Program-made: the position numbers and the translations under genes
Part shown: piece by piece, positions 1-11,186 of the stretch
How the letters are laid out: each line of letters opens with the position of its first letter
Position numbering within the stretch: the first letter of the stretch is position 1
Assembly (NCBI RefSeq): GCF_016808335.1
Contig: NC_053147.1
Location: forward strand, 67,826,960 to 67,890,959
Direction of reading: 5' to 3'
Source of the DNA: Panicum virgatum
Taxonomy: Eukaryota > Streptophyta > Magnoliopsida > Poales > Poaceae
DNA: 64,000 nucleotides
The notes under the pieces: model-generated
The model's database searches: none
The model's input: only the letters and a program-made list of their open reading frames with translations
Told to the model about the DNA's origin: nothing

Positions 1-2560
1 CACAGAGTGGATAATGGATTGTACATGCATAAAGAAAGGATGGAATTTCACAAATGAAAGTGACAGTTTCATAATGTGCTAGAACGATGATAATTAACAC
101 CAAGTCAGCATTCACCATGTTCACATTACAATGAGTCAATGATCAAAATCCATAGTGAAGCATATTAAATTTCCAAAGATGCTTAACGTTCTATAGAATA
201 TCCAACTTTTAAATTTACTGGCTAATGAATACAAATAGAGTAGACATTGCTCACTCGCAAGTCGCAACTTGACCCATATCCTATAAAATTCCATAGATGA
301 ATACACGACATACCGCACACTAATCATCATTTAGGAAACACATCCCATGCAGATTTTTCCCATTTCTACTATTGGGTCAGACAAAAATCGACAAATCATT
401 CTTCTCGTTTCACTCCTAATTCCAGCTACCTAACTGTACCCACCTACTCATGGTCTGTGTATAAAGTATAAATATGTATTAAAGATAGAGACTAGAGGAT
501 TCTCACCTTGGGACAATGATAGAGTAACAGCTTCAAATCAGGCCCATGAAGCTCACCATCTGAGTTGCATTATCACGAGAATGCAAAACAAGAAACATCA
601 TATAGTACATGGTCAGAGAAGCGGTATGAGAAAAGAGATGTATTAAAAAATTCAGGATACTGCATGATATTAGTAACGAATAATGTAAAATACGGCCAAG
701 CTATGCATGATCTTTGTAACGATAACCACAAAAAACGTAACAGAAGATATCCAAGACATGCAAGATGAGGTTAAGAAAGAAAATACCGCTACTGGTAAAG
801 AAGCAACACAGAGATTATGGGTGGGTTGAGGCAGCGAGAACACTGGTGTGATGCGTATATATAGCCAGCTATAGCCTAGGAACGGTAGCGTTCACCTTCT
901 CAAATAAGATCCTCAAAAACAAATTGCAGATCCGCTCGTTAATGCTCAAGAACACTACCATATCTTTAGTATATAAATGGGACAGGTAGAACACAAAAAT
1001 ATCAATAGTATATTAATGCGACGGTTAGAATGACACTGGCTATAGAAGCTTCTGTGTGACTGATTAAATGCTAGAGATAGAAGGTACGCATACGACAAAT
1101 GGAAAATATTAAAACAAGAATAACAATGGCATCTTCAATCTACACTACTAAAATCACACCACAGTGATAGCTGTCCATTTATTATATCAAACAACATGAA
1201 ACCGAACTGAATTGGATACGTTGAATTAAGTATTTCATATGGCAGTTGGTTTAATTTCAAAACCTCAAAACAAGAGTTCCCAATTTTAACGAGCCAGAAA
1301 GATGGGACATACTGACTGTATAGTGTTACCAGTTGACTTGTCTAATATTCTTAAGTAAACTTTTGGATTGCCGTAATGTACATGCTCTATTGAATAGTTA
1401 CTGCACTATCATTGAGTTTTAGATACCATATACTGGCATCACTCACAGTTAACATTAGCTTTAGGTCCATTGGTGCTATCCATTGCTGAAGGTAATATTA
1501 CAATGGAACTCAATGTTACCATTCATGTAAATTTGTAAATTAGTATTTGCATGCTCCATAATTAATTAATTCAACAAAGGTCCAGAAACTCCAGATATGC
1601 TGGCTGTATGAACAAGATGTCATACAATCACATTGTGAGCTGAATTGTGCAATCATTAATTACACGCCAAGGTAAGGGTAAGCAAATGCGCGTCTGTTAT
1701 TCAAACTTGGATGACCATGCAACATGACTCAATACTTATTTGGACATCTGTGTTTGAGATTCAGTGAAGCAACAAATTCCAGACTTATTTGTAACTTGTA
1801 CGAAACCTTTGGTAATCAATTATCTACTTTCACTTAATTTGAAGTACATTTTTGCGTCTCAAAAGGCATGAATATATATTATTTTATGGTTTTATCAACC
1901 TAAAGTGGATCCTTTTTCTATTGGAGAAAGTTCCAAAGAAAGTTGGTAATGGTATCTGGATTCTGGTCAGTTACAAAAAAAATCTACTGCCTCACTTGCA
2001 ACTTCTACAACCACACTTAAGGATGCACCTGAATTTAGGTGATTTGTCGCTGATTTACTCTAAACCATTCCGATCTTCCTCCTCTAAGTGACCACTGACA
2101 GGACATCTTTGCTTGTTTGTGACCACTACCACAACCGCGATGTTCCTCAGGCTGGCTATTTTACCAAGACACGATCTGGCTTCTAAATTGCCTGTTTTCT
2201 TATGAAAAAGGTAGATATTGTGTTTTTCTTTGCAGAATTCTGCATCCTTCCATAGTACCATTCTCCTTCTCTTGAGGTTTTCTCAACTTAAACTGTGTTC
2301 TCTCACAACACAGCGCTCTCTGTTGTACATCAAAACAAAACAATGCCAACTAGGAAAATTACTCTGTTGTACAACAAAACATTACCAACTGGGAAAATTA
2401 CTCTGTTGTACAACACAGCGCTCTCTTTGCTGACAACTGGGAAAATTACTCTGGTCCCGTTAGGTTCTATTCCTAAAACTACAACGCAGAGACTCAATGT
2501 TCTCAAGCGTTTCAAAGAAACGAGTACCGTGCAAAAGCAAAAATGATGCCAAAAAAAATG
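1..2560. other. AT-rich stretch without a recognisable gene
   Basis: The stretch is AT-rich, with no long open frame and no transposon ends that I can pair. It could be introns of a minus-strand gene whose possible first exon lies at 2595-2686, because one short splice-bounded segment is seen at 507-559. I recognise no protein family here. Confidence 0.5.
507..559 (-). other. Possible internal exon of an unidentified minus-strand gene
   Basis: Read on the minus strand, this 53-nt segment follows a CAG acceptor and ends in AAG before GTGAGAAT, a good donor. With two leading bases completing a codon it is open and reads DGELHGPDLKLLLYHCPK. That is too short for a family call. An open 53-nt segment with splice-like edges can occur by chance, so this is only a candidate. 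Confidence 0.2.
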
Positions 2561-2594
2561 CAAATGCGGTAAACAATCTCAGTTCCCCGCTAAC

Positions 2595-2686
2595 CTTGCA
2601 AAGTTCCTGCAGTTAATCGTGGCAAGATCATCACTTGGTGGCGCCAATCTCCTCCGTGATCATCCAGGCATTCCATGGCAGCCAGC
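2595..2686 (-). other. Possible first coding exon of an unidentified gene
   Basis: On the minus strand a polypyrimidine-CAG acceptor precedes 2686. An ATG at 2676-2674 opens a short frame starting MECLDDHGGDWRHQ, which runs to a donor CAAG/GTTAGC at 2595. A donor-like GGC/GTAAGC at 2888 could end a non-coding first exon inside the GC-rich block upstream. The pattern (GC-rich leader, leader intron, ATG exon) is typical of grass genes, but the rest of the protein cannot be traced toward position 1 and no domain is recognised. It may be a chance reading. Confidence 0.25.
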
Positions 2687-2699
2687 CTGGAAGCAGCAC

Positions 2700-3240
2700 A
2701 ACGTGAAATGATTCACAATATGAGACAGATGATCACAAAGTGAACTGCTCAATACCAAAGATGCCGGTTGACCCGCGGTCAGTAGGCCCCTCCGTCCTCC
2801 CCTCCACATCCACTACCCCAGCGCTCAGCAAATCCGATCCCCATTCCAAGGCCATCAGTTCAGGCACCACTGAAGCGGGATGCTTACGCCGTCCGCTCAG
2901 GAGCAAAATAGCAACGGCGGGAAGGTGAGGAGCGCCCGCCCCCTTTCCGTACCGGCTGCGGCCCGCGGTGCTCCTTCCGCCGCCTGACCAGATCGCGGCC
3001 CACCCACCACGCCCACCATTCGTCGCCTCCGGCCGCCGCGGAAAGCTCTGGCCCCAGCATTGGCGGCGGAGGCGGAGCGCGAGGTGGGTGGAAACGGAGA
3101 CTACGAGGCGGTGCGAGCCGACGGCGGGACCAAAGCGAGGCGGGCCGCGGCCGGTGGATCTGGTCTGGTGGCGGTAAATTTTGCAAAATGGCGATCCAAC
3201 TTGGTGCAAAATGGTCCCTAATTTGGATCCCAATTATTAA
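2700..3240 (-). promoter_or_regulatory. GC-rich block, possible promoter and leader of the gene candidate above
   Basis: GC content rises sharply at about 2860-3170 against AT-rich flanks, as at transcription starts of grass genes. Open frames here on both strands are low-complexity and arginine- or proline-rich, as expected of GC-rich non-coding DNA. No TATA box stands out. Confidence 0.25.
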
Positions 3241-3339
3241 TTGCGATCCGATTTATTGCATTTATCCCCCCTAGTTCGATTCAAATATTTTCATTTACCC
3301 TCTAAATCGGGTCGCGATTAATAATCACACGCTCGCGGC

Positions 3340-4046
3340 AGCCCAATGGTGTTCAACTTCTGAGTCAAAAAAAAATGGTGTTCAACTTCTACCTGGATCT
3401 TCGTGCATAAAGCCTGAAATGGTCAAATGGCAAGATGTCCATCGCAAAAAAAATAAAAAAAGAGGGCAAAAACCGTCCAGTTTTAGTTTTCAGTTTCTGG
3501 TCAACGGTGTTCCACTCATCACAAGATCCCGCAACTAGAGTTTCTGGCAGAATTAGGTGATGACTAATGACTGGAGATGCTGCTTGGGTTGCCCAGGTCT
3601 GACTGCTTGATCCCTGAACATGGAGATGCCACCTGGCGCATAAGCGGGTTGCTGATCATTGGTGTTGTTTGGTTTTTCTCCAGAATGCACTAGCACATAC
3701 TTTAACTACTAATTACGGTGTCAACTAAATTCAGTTTATAAAACTAATTTCAGAACCCTCATGCTAGAAACCTTGAAGAATCTAATGAGGTCTTTGACCG
3801 CACGATTAGAGGACAGTTACTGTAGTGTCACTATAGCAAATCATCGATTAATTACCATCATTAGATTTGTCGCGAAAAATTATACTCATCCCTGAAAAGG
3901 TTTTGCAAATAGACTTCATTTAGACCACCATACATGCAAGATTCTTTTCTCGAAAAACATCACATTGGACTCTTTCTTTGTGTTAGGAAATGTCCACCTC
4001 TGGCGCGACGCAGTGCATGCAGATGGCACGACTCATCCAGCATCCG
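3340..4046 (-). pseudogene. Degenerate partial duplicate of the NF-YA last exon and 3' region
   Basis: Positions about 3571-3650 match 11506-11598 of the intact NF-YA gene with few substitutions (shared words such as GGTTGCCCAGGTCTGACTGC). Positions 3964-4040 match 11627-11705, the part encoding the start of the DNA-binding region. The stretch 3505-3560 matches 11108-11160, and about 3390-3480 resembles 10545-10620 downstream of the gene. The stop codon region and the miR169-like site (11187-11207) have no counterpart, so the copy lost an internal segment. A MITE (3655-3975) interrupts it, and it breaks off at about 4046 where CACTA-bearing DNA follows. It cannot encode a protein. Confidence 0.85.
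3655..3975. mobile_element. MITE, right end truncated, same family as 55166-55481
   Basis: It shares with the element at 55166-55481 the order GGTGTTGTTTGG-like start, a block reading TCTAATGAGG, then CCATCATTAGAT, TCGCGAAAAATTA and TTCTCGAAAAACAT. The far end (the paired AACACGGCC) is absent. It sits inside the NF-YA duplicate, replacing about 30 bases of it. Confidence 0.65.
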
Positions 4047-5186
4047 TGTTTGGTTACAAATAACAATTTTTTTCGGCCATGAATCTTATGGGCACGAGGG
4101 TATTTATCGAAATTTATTTGCAGAACTTTTTCACACATAGGTGTAAATTCGCGAGCCGAATCTAATAAGTCTAATTTAACCATGATTAGATACATTAATA
4201 CTACAGTAACCATACTCTAGTCATCCTCAAATCGTACAGTCAAAGATCCATTAAATACAGTACCTGCTATAGTACTATTACTACGAGAGAAACCACCTAC
4301 AACGACTAGAAATTAGCGACCACGCATAATATGTGGTCGTCGGGCCAAGGCTTATACAGTGAACACGACGATGAAATTAAATCCTGTCGTTGTCCAGCTG
4401 CTTGTGTGGTCGTTAACTGGGTTGCTGTACCTTGGATCGTGGGGAAAAAAGCGGGATGCCAAAATTTCCTGCTCTGATTTGGCCGACTCCAAAAAAATAC
4501 TATGTTTTGACTCAATGAAACAGCTCTGTTTTTGGCGCAAATATTTCTGATCTGATAGAATCAGTTATTGACTCCGTAGTTATCTATTCGCCGGGTCATC
4601 ATAGGCCGTAGGGATCCCAAGCGACCGTGTGGTTACTGCTCCCTTTCCTGCATCTCCATCGCCATCGACCTCTAGCAGGCACCGCTGCCGTCCCCGCTAC
4701 CCGTCGCCGGGACCTTCGGCCGGCGCCCCTGCTATCCGCGCTACCCATCGCCGGGACCTCCGACCGGCGCCCCTCCCGTTCCTGCTACCCGTCGCCAGGA
4801 CCTTCGGCCAGCGCCCCTGCCGTCCCCGCCGTCCATTGCCGGCACCTCCGACCAACGTCATCAGTTTCTCCAACCAGGACTATCAATCCGTCCGGCAGGT
4901 CCGTTAGTTTTGATTGCCATCTCCCTAGTCAATTTTTATGGGCTCCTACTTCAGAAAATTAAAGGGGCGAAGTACATTGTTTGATCTGACAATTATTCAC
5001 GCTCCTTTTGGCTCTCATGCCCAGTTGCTTGTCTATCAATAACAATTAGGCGTACTGATACATTTGGTCTTGTTCATTTAAATAAGATTTTCGTAATTAA
5101 AATCATACCGGTAAATGATAGATATCTCTGTTTTGACTCCATATATATTGGTACAGGTAGTTAGGTAGTCAGATATAAAACACTAG

Positions 5187-6227
5187 ATGGCACCAAGTAA
5201 GGCATGGATGGATTTAGTTGATGAACGTATCAGTGAGGAATGTTTAGATAGGAACATCTCCAAAAAAGATATTTATTTGGCTGGTGTAAAAAAGTTTCTG
5301 GACTATGCCTTTAATAGGACAGGTAGCTCTGATGAAATTAAATGTCCATGCATCAGATGCTGCAATACATACTCCAAATCTCGTGGAGAAGTGTATTCCC
5401 ATCTTAAAATCTTTGGGATCATAGGAAACTATAGATTTTGGTATCATCATGGAGAAGTTTTGGGTGAGCCTAAGACAGATTCAGAAATTGAAGAGGATGG
5501 TGGCTCTTATGAAATAACTGAAGAAGAAGGTTATAATGGAATGGAAGAGTTGATGATGGATTTATTTCCCCAAGAAACTAACCCAATCAGCAACACTATG
5601 ACGGCACCAACTCCCAATGAAGAATATGAACAGGAACCAAATGTTGAAGCTGCAAAATTCTACAGATTGCTTGAAGACTTGAGCCAACCTCTTTATGAAG
5701 GATCTAGTATATCCAAATTAGCTGCTACTGTTAAGTTGCTTAATACAAAGAATTTGGGGAAGTGGAGTAACAAATCATTTTCTATGTTAGTGGAGTTACT
5801 CCGCAAGGACTTTCTACCACATAATTCCACTTTGCCAAACTCTTATTATGAAACCAAAAAGATTATGAAGGAACTGGGACTAAGCTACATAAAAATCGAT
5901 GCTTGCCACAATGATTGCATGCTATACTGGAAAAATGATATAGATGCACAATTCTGCAAGGTATGTAACAGATCGAGATGGAAGAAAGATAAGCATTCAG
6001 GTGAAGAAATAGTGTCAGCCAAAGGGAAGAAGATCCCAGAGAAGACTATGCGATATTTTCCAATCAAGCCAAGACTTCAGCGACTGTATATGTGTAGGAA
6101 AATTGCTAGTTTCTGTACATGGCATAATGAGGGCAGGGTAGATGATGGCGTGATTGCCCTTAGTAACATAATTTCTTCAAATTATAGGAAAAAAGCAAGA
6201 GAAACTCCACAAATAGATCTAGATTAA
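5187..6227 (+). CDS. En/Spm-like transposon protein with transposase-associated domain
   Basis: This is a 346-residue frame from an ATG. Residues about 1-80 match the plant transposase-associated domain found at the N terminus of CACTA proteins: a Trp-Met start (AWMDLV), a GV-FL-A segment, and the cysteine signature CPCIRCCN at about residue 56. An acidic middle follows, then a cysteine/histidine region (CHNDCMLYW, CKVCNRSRW) that in TNP2 proteins precedes the catalytic domain. That catalytic domain is missing: the frame ends soon after a KPRLQRLY motif. It is probably an immobile remnant or a non-autonomous fusion product. Whether it splices to the exons at 6363 and 6567 is unclear, because a stop lies at 6225-6227. 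Confidence 0.8.
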   Translation: MAPSKAWMDLVDERISEECLDRNISKKDIYLAGVKKFLDYAFNRTGSSDEIKCPCIRCCNTYSKSRGEVYSHLKIFGIIGNYRFWYHHGEVLGEPKTDSEIEEDGGSYEITEEEGYNGMEELMMDLFPQETNPISNTMTAPTPNEEYEQEPNVEAAKFYRLLEDLSQPLYEGSSISKLAATVKLLNTKNLGKWSNKSFSMLVELLRKDFLPHNSTLPNSYYETKKIMKELGLSYIKIDACHNDCMLYWKNDIDAQFCKVCNRSRWKKDKHSGEEIVSAKGKKIPEKTMRYFPIKPRLQRLYMCRKIASFCTWHNEGRVDDGVIALSNIISSNYRKKARETPQIDLD

Positions 6228-6362
6228 AAATTCATCATCGCAGTGGCAGCAAACCTTACAGACAGATCATCTGGGACAATGTATGTATAGACTGTATAGA
6301 TTTCATTGCTTCCTTTTTTTACTTGTCAATTCATTACATGTTCCATTGTTCTATTACTACAG

Positions 6363-6902
6363 GGTGGCAACGAAAACAAGCCTCCAAGTTTGGACACATT
6401 ATTTTCTATCACTCACACAAAGGGTGGAACTTTTGTGGATTCTGAAACCTCCAGCAAGCATGTAAGTTTATAATTCCACATGAACCTTTTTTTTGTTCAG
6501 TGTTACCTCATAATAGTTACATATGTGTTGGTATAAGCCCCTAATTCAGATTGTTTTGCTCTACAGGCACAGATTCAGAAGGAAAGGTTGTTGAACCCTT
6601 CTCTTTCTAATGTAGAACTTGTGGACAAGTGCTTCCCACCCACAAGGCGTGACCATGTTGTTGGTTATGGTGGTGGAATAAAAGCAAGAGACTTGAGAAG
6701 TCCAGCTATTAGCAAGGCTGAACTGATAGAAAAACTAGCACAGTCTGAGCAAGAAAGACAAGCACTCCAGGATGATAATGAAGTCCTTCGTGAAGAAAAT
6801 CAAAAAGTTAACAATCGTATGAGCCGAATGGAAGAAGAATGGGCACAAATGAAGAAGTATATGAGTGCTAACTATAGCCAACATGATTCACCAGGATCAG
6901 CT
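6363..6902 (+). pseudogene. C-terminal exons of an En/Spm (PTTA-like) transposon protein
   Basis: Two splice-bounded exons, 6363-6461 (after TACTACAG, before GTAAGT) and 6567-6902 (after CTCTACAG, before GTAAGC), are both open in a compatible frame. The first contains LFSITHTKGGTFVDSE and the second RRDHVVGYGGGIKARD followed by a coiled-coil-like Glu/Gln/Arg-rich helix to about 6880. This order (THxKxGxFV, GYGxG, coiled coil) is that of the C-terminal portion of plant En/Spm accessory proteins. I infer that it was once part of the same transcript as 5187-6227. A run of 16 C follows at 6942. Confidence 0.65.
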
Positions 6903-7309
6903 GTAAGCATGGACACTCAAAAATATTGTTTATTCATGATTCCCCCCCCCCCCCCCTATTTTTCAGTGCTGATATGAAACATTCATACTGTAGGGAACAA
7001 GATATCCGGATGAAGATTATTAAAACAAGACAAGTGAATGGTTCATGAGCAGATCTACGTTGCATGCATATGCCAATTTTTATAGCTAGTTTGATCTTCT
7101 TTACAGGATTAGCCTTAGCCTTTGTTAGTTTCATGTTCTGGACATCTGTTGCAAAAAACACGAAGTACTATGATGTTGGATTATTTTTGTTGCAAATATA
7201 TTTTTTTAACAAGCATGCATGCTTTTCCTATTAAAAAATATATGGTTTCCCTACATGGTGCAAAGCGGTTGTTAACTCCCCACAAGCAGCTGATCTGAAA
7301 ATATTATCA

Positions 7310-7650
7310 ATAACAGTCTGGTTGTTAATTTTTTTGACGTGGTTGTTAAAACTATTTACCATAGTAGAAAGTTGTTGCTGATAGAAAAATTGTGGTCGTT
7401 AAAAAAGAAAGAAATGTTCGTTGAATGCCTTATGCAACATGTCAAAATAGTATTAACGATCAAAATTGTGGTTGTTATCAATTAAAAATGTGGTCGTTGA
7501 TAGTAGAGTTTCAACAACCACATATTGTGCCGTCGTTGTAAAGTTAACGACCGGAAATTGTATGTGGTCGTTAATAGTATTAACGACGGAACTTTTAACG
7601 ACCATGGACGACCACACTTTTGTGGTCGTTAATAACTTTTAACGACCACA
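7310..7650. repeat. Subterminal repeats of the CACTA element
   Basis: More than ten copies of a core TGGTCGTTAA or its reverse complement TTAACGACCA, with small variants, lie in about 340 bases. The same word occurs at the opposite end (4310-4420). In CACTA elements such arrays bind the element-encoded protein. Confidence 0.75.
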
Positions 7651-7728
7651 TCTGCACTTTTAACAACCACATATCCTGTCGTTAATAACCCTTCATGTTG
7701 TATATGACTGCAGAGGTGGTTTTGTATC

Positions 7729-7845
7729 CCGTGTTCGGCTGGTCTGTTGGCGGCTGTTTTTGGCTGGAGCCAGCAGCAGCCATGCAGTAGCCCGCCAGAG
7801 CAGCCAGCAGCAGCCAGCAACCGGATTTAGACCAGCCGAACACGG
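7729..7845. mobile_element. Short MITE with 17-bp terminal inverted repeats
   Basis: The left end CCGTGTTCGGCTGGTCT is perfectly inverted at the right end AGACCAGCCGAACACGG. The 117-bp body is rich in CAGC/GCTGG. A related element lies at 17366-17505. The target duplication is not clear. Confidence 0.8.
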
Positions 7846-7916
7846 TGTAATTTTTTTCACATAAACAATCCAAACACGGCCCACGTTTCTTGACATGAAT
7901 GCTAGCATCATCAAAG

Positions 7917-8257
7917 GGACAGTTTAGTTCCCAAAATTTTTTGGGTGAAATTTTTTGGATAACGTTTGACCACTAATTAGAAATATTAAACATAGATTAA
8001 TTATAAAACTAATTACATGGATGGATGGAAAATCACGAGACGAATCTATTAAGACTAATTAATCCGTCATTAGAGGTTGGTTACTGTAGCACGACATTGT
8101 CCAATCATAGTCCAATAAGGCTTAAAAGATTCGTCTCGTAATTTCACCCGGGGTTGTAGAATGGGTTTTGTCAGTTATTCACATTTAATACTCCTAATTA
8201 GAGGTCAAACATTGTCAGTTACTGTAGCACCCAAAATTTTTTTGAATCTAAACGGGC
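7917..8257. mobile_element. MITE of the GTTTAG-terminus type
   Basis: The left end GGACAGTTTAGTTCCC pairs imperfectly with the right end CTAAACGGGC. TCAAAG occurs on both sides (7911-7916 and 8258-8263). The interior has the grass MITE phrase AAGATTCGTCTCGTAA. It is inserted in the NF-YA duplicate. Confidence 0.7.
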
Positions 8258-8454
8258 TCAAAGATTCTTGACATGAATGCTAGCAGGCAACAGAAGATAT
8301 GTTGCATGGCAAGGTGACAGTTAAGCAGTACAATTAATAGTTTCAGATATGTAGAGTTTGACTCATGCAGATACGGCTGCGTCATCAAATGCACTGGCAA
8401 CAATGGTACAAGACAACAGAAAATGTGTTGCTTGGCGTTTCGCATGGTGATATT

Positions 8455-10213
8455 TTTTTCTCGAATATGGACGCGCAGCGTATCGTTGTATTAAGATGAA
8501 AAAAATTAGTACAGTGTTTGATTACAATCCAAATGGAACGGACTCCAGATGAACACAAACCGGCAAGCCAGCTGAACACAACCCGAAAAAATAAACTCCA
8601 ATATGAACTACTCACATCTCGCACAACCTAACGACTGGCTCTAAGCGTAGCCCTCAATCAACGCTCCATCCCACGGAGGGAGAGCTGTTGCTCTTGTTCT
8701 TCAACATTGAAAGTATGTCCCGCATTGCATCCATGTGGTGTGACTGAGATCCTTTGCGAAACAATTTCTCCACCGCTTGCTCTGCCGAAGCCGCCAAGGG
8801 TAGAGGCGTGCCAACCTCACCGAGTCGGCGCATCAGGAGCACCGACCCTCGCTTTGCCGGCTTGATGGCCGAGAGAGGATCCAAGGCTTGGCGATGGCTT
8901 CGCCTGAGGCCGTGTACCTCAGACGAAGGTAGCTGAGGAGGCGCGTCGATGAGGGCAGGGTCAACTCGACGGCGACGAGGCGGCTTGTCCACAAGAGGCG
9001 GCGAAATATTCTTTGAAACTTTGCTGATGAAGTCCTTCAAGACCGCGAAATTGTCGTCCTCCAACGCCCCGACCGTGCCGGTTGCCTCCTCGCACCACAA
9101 TCTCGGCCAAAGGCAACACATCCACAGGCGGCACCTCCACAGCCGGCACCACCTCGGCCGATGGTGGCACCTCCACAGGCGGCACCCCCCACAAGCATCA
9201 CGGGTGTGGCAGCTCCAGAGTGCTCCAGAAGACCGCCGGAAAGTGGCCTTTCCCGGGAAACACTTGCCGCCGAAGCCCGATCTCGGAGACTCTGAGACCG
9301 AAAGGTGGCCACAAACAGCTCGGGGACGGCAGGCCTGAGGGTGAAGTCGTCCTCCTCGATGCGAAGCACAGCCATGATCGCTGACTTGGCCGCAGCCAAA
9401 GCAACCACTGCCAAGTCATCGGTGGCAGAGAGCGTGAGGTCAAGGCTACCGTCAGTAGCAGCAGTCGTCGGCCACAGCCGATCGTCGGAGACCGGAGGGC
9501 GATCATGCCCAAACCCAGCAGGAACGACACGACCGTCCAGCGAGGCTGGCCCGAGCGAAGTGGCGAGCGACAAGGCCGCAAGCAATCCTTGGCATGGTGC
9601 CAAAGGCCGTGGCAGCGCAGGCACCGCGATGGCTGACGACACGAGGCAACCCGATGCTTGAACGAAAGGCAGTTCAAGCATCGTCCATCAAGCACCTTGG
9701 GGAAGCATCACCGCGGCGGCACTTCCGACCGAGAAGGCCACTCCCGAAGGTCCCGAGGATGCGTGCGCCACCTCTCAACTCGTTGCCAACCATCAGGGTC
9801 GACGCGAGGAGGGCGATACACAGCCTGACCACGGAGGCGGCTTGGGGCAGCCCGACCACCCTTGTGGGGGTGGTCGTGCCCCTGCAGACTGACAACCAGC
9901 TCCGTCGTGCTGCGCCGGCGGCTGTTGCGTCGGGATCGCTTGTCCGTCCAGGGTGGCGAGGAGGGTAGCCGGCGGCCCCGCCGACGAGGACGCTTGCGGT
10001 GCCCACCCTCGGCACGTGGAGGCAACACCACGATGGTGCGAAGAGTGGGTATCGGAGCCGGCGCGTCGACTTGCGCCGCCGCCGGTGCTGAGGCAGGGGT
10101 GGTCTCCCTCAGTTGCCGCAACAGGATGTCACGGTAGGACGGGGAGCCATCGTCGCTGGAGAGGGGTGCGGTGTCATCTCTCCATCGGAGCTGCTTCCCC
10201 CGGCCGTCCGGGC
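8455..10213 (-). mobile_element. 5'-truncated LINE with A-tail and 9-bp target duplication
   Basis: GGTGATATT flanks the element on both sides (8446-8454 and 10214-10222). On the minus strand the element ends in CGAGAAAAAAA directly before one copy, the usual 3' end of a grass LINE, preceded by a TTAATACAACGATACGC phrase. The 1759-bp body is GC-rich and carries remnants of an ORF1-type protein. There is no reverse transcriptase, so it is truncated or deleted. Confidence 0.8.
8660..10210 (-). pseudogene. LINE ORF1-like protein remnant with CCHC knuckles
   Basis: In one minus frame 9580-9695 reads DGRCLNCLSFKHRVASC followed by CLRCHGLWHHAKDC, two CCHC zinc knuckles as in plant retroelement nucleic-acid-binding proteins. 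Downstream in another frame (about 9290-9370) RIEEDDFTL and LFVATFRSQSLRD resemble the fold that accompanies such knuckles in grass retroelements. Nearer the 3' end (8660-9060) a third frame has LRRSHRQ and KRGSVLLMRRLG. Because the recognisable pieces sit in different frames, the ORF has acquired frameshifts. Its role in a live element would be RNA binding. Confidence 0.65.
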
Positions 10214-10410
10214 GGTGATATTGAAACATTCAAAGGTGACAGTTAAGGAGTTCGATTTATAGTTTGAGATGTGCAAGATACCTTTCTGGCTTTCGCTAGC
10301 CTATTTTCCCTCTCTGCTTTGGCACAGGCATAGCCGCATAGCGTCAACGAAGAATGCCTTCATATTCCCTCTCTGCTTTCTGGCTTTCGCTAGCAAACCA
10401 CATGCTCGCT

Positions 10411-11019
10411 TGGCAAGGTTTTTCTAAATACAGATTTTTATTATACAGCTAGATATAATATATATCTACATAGTAAAATCTATGCATCTAGAAAAATCAA
10501 AACGACTAATAATTTGAGCAAAGGGAGTAGTTTGTACCTAGATTTTTATTCTCTTGTGCATAAATCCTAAAATGGCTATGCTTCCAACCGTATGTCAGCA
10601 AAAACAGCTCAGTTTTAGTTGTGTTTCCAGTCAATTTGGTTCAAAGAAAATTTAATCTGCACAGCCCAGCCACAAATAGATGCTGGAGCGCAGTATGAGT
10701 TCCACAATGCCTTCTTGCAGATTAGACTCATCCAAGCATATGCAAGCCTCAAGAAAAAAATCCTTCTTGCAGATCAAAATACCTCCAAAGCCATAGCACT
10801 GAGACATGGAGCACAAAGTACAAACCAAGCCCAAAGTCTCAGTAGTCAAATACATCATTACATTACTGAGTTCAAGCTTTCAACACACCACATATTACAA
10901 ACCATGTCCACACAAGCTTCAAGCACACCACAATTCATCACTAACAAAAGCCAAGTCTTGACACACAATCAGACTCAGAAATATACTCCACTTCCAGTAC
11001 CTAGTCTGAAGTTTCAAGC
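10411..11019. other. Region downstream of NF-YA, no gene seen
   Basis: This is AT-rich sequence past the predicted polyadenylation signal of NF-YA. Part of it (about 10540-10620) resembles 3390-3500, so the duplicated unit began here. No open frame with recognisable content is seen. Confidence 0.6.
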
Positions 11020-11025
11020 TTTATT
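11020..11025 (-). terminator. Probable polyadenylation signal AATAAA of NF-YA
   Basis: TTTATT on the plus strand is AATAAA on the minus strand, about 300 bases past the NF-YA stop codon and past the miR169-like site. Plant polyadenylation signals are loose, so other sites may be used. Confidence 0.45.
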
Positions 11026-11186
11026 CAGAAAAACAACACTGAAACCTGCTCGCGCAAAACGAGTTTGATGCTGGAAGCTAGTACTACCAGCATTTTTGGG
11101 GGCACGGGTGTTCCACTCATCACAAGATCCCAGAAATAGAATATCTAGGAGAATTAGGCGATAAGAGGAAATAACCACAATGCCTT

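Larger units (their letters stand above)
4294..7706 (+). mobile_element. CACTA (En/Spm)-type DNA transposon, internally deleted
   Basis: The left end reads CACCTACAACGACTAGAAA and the right end, reversed, CATATACAACATGAAG, a degraded version of the CACTACAA terminus of the superfamily. Both subterminal zones carry copies of TGTGGTCGTTAA in both orientations (about 4310-4420 and 7310-7650), as CACTA elements do. Inside are a transposase-associated N-terminal ORF (5187-6227) and exons like the C-terminal part of plant En/Spm proteins (6363-6902), but no TNP2 catalytic core between them. No clear 3-bp target duplication is visible, so the ends are approximate. It lies within the broken NF-YA duplicate. 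Confidence 0.75.
7884..10410 (-). pseudogene. Second block of the NF-YA partial duplicate, split by a MITE and a LINE
   Basis: Positions 8264-8350 match intron sequence of the intact gene at 11735-11840 (shared CTTGACATGAATGCTAGC and AAGATATGTTGCATGGCA). Positions 8355-8385 match the start of the last exon (11699-11725). Positions 10223-10290 continue the same intron, and 10290-10400 match the exon for the first NF-YA helix (11955-12037). A short piece of the intron also appears twice around the MITE (7888-7906 and 8266-8284). Together with 3340-4046 this was one duplicate of the 3' half of NF-YA lying tail-side of the parent gene. It is broken by insertions and cannot be functional. Confidence 0.8.

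Noticed and set aside
8654..10246. Functional zinc-knuckle gene
   Set aside because: The recognisable parts are in different frames and inside a LINE bounded by target duplications.
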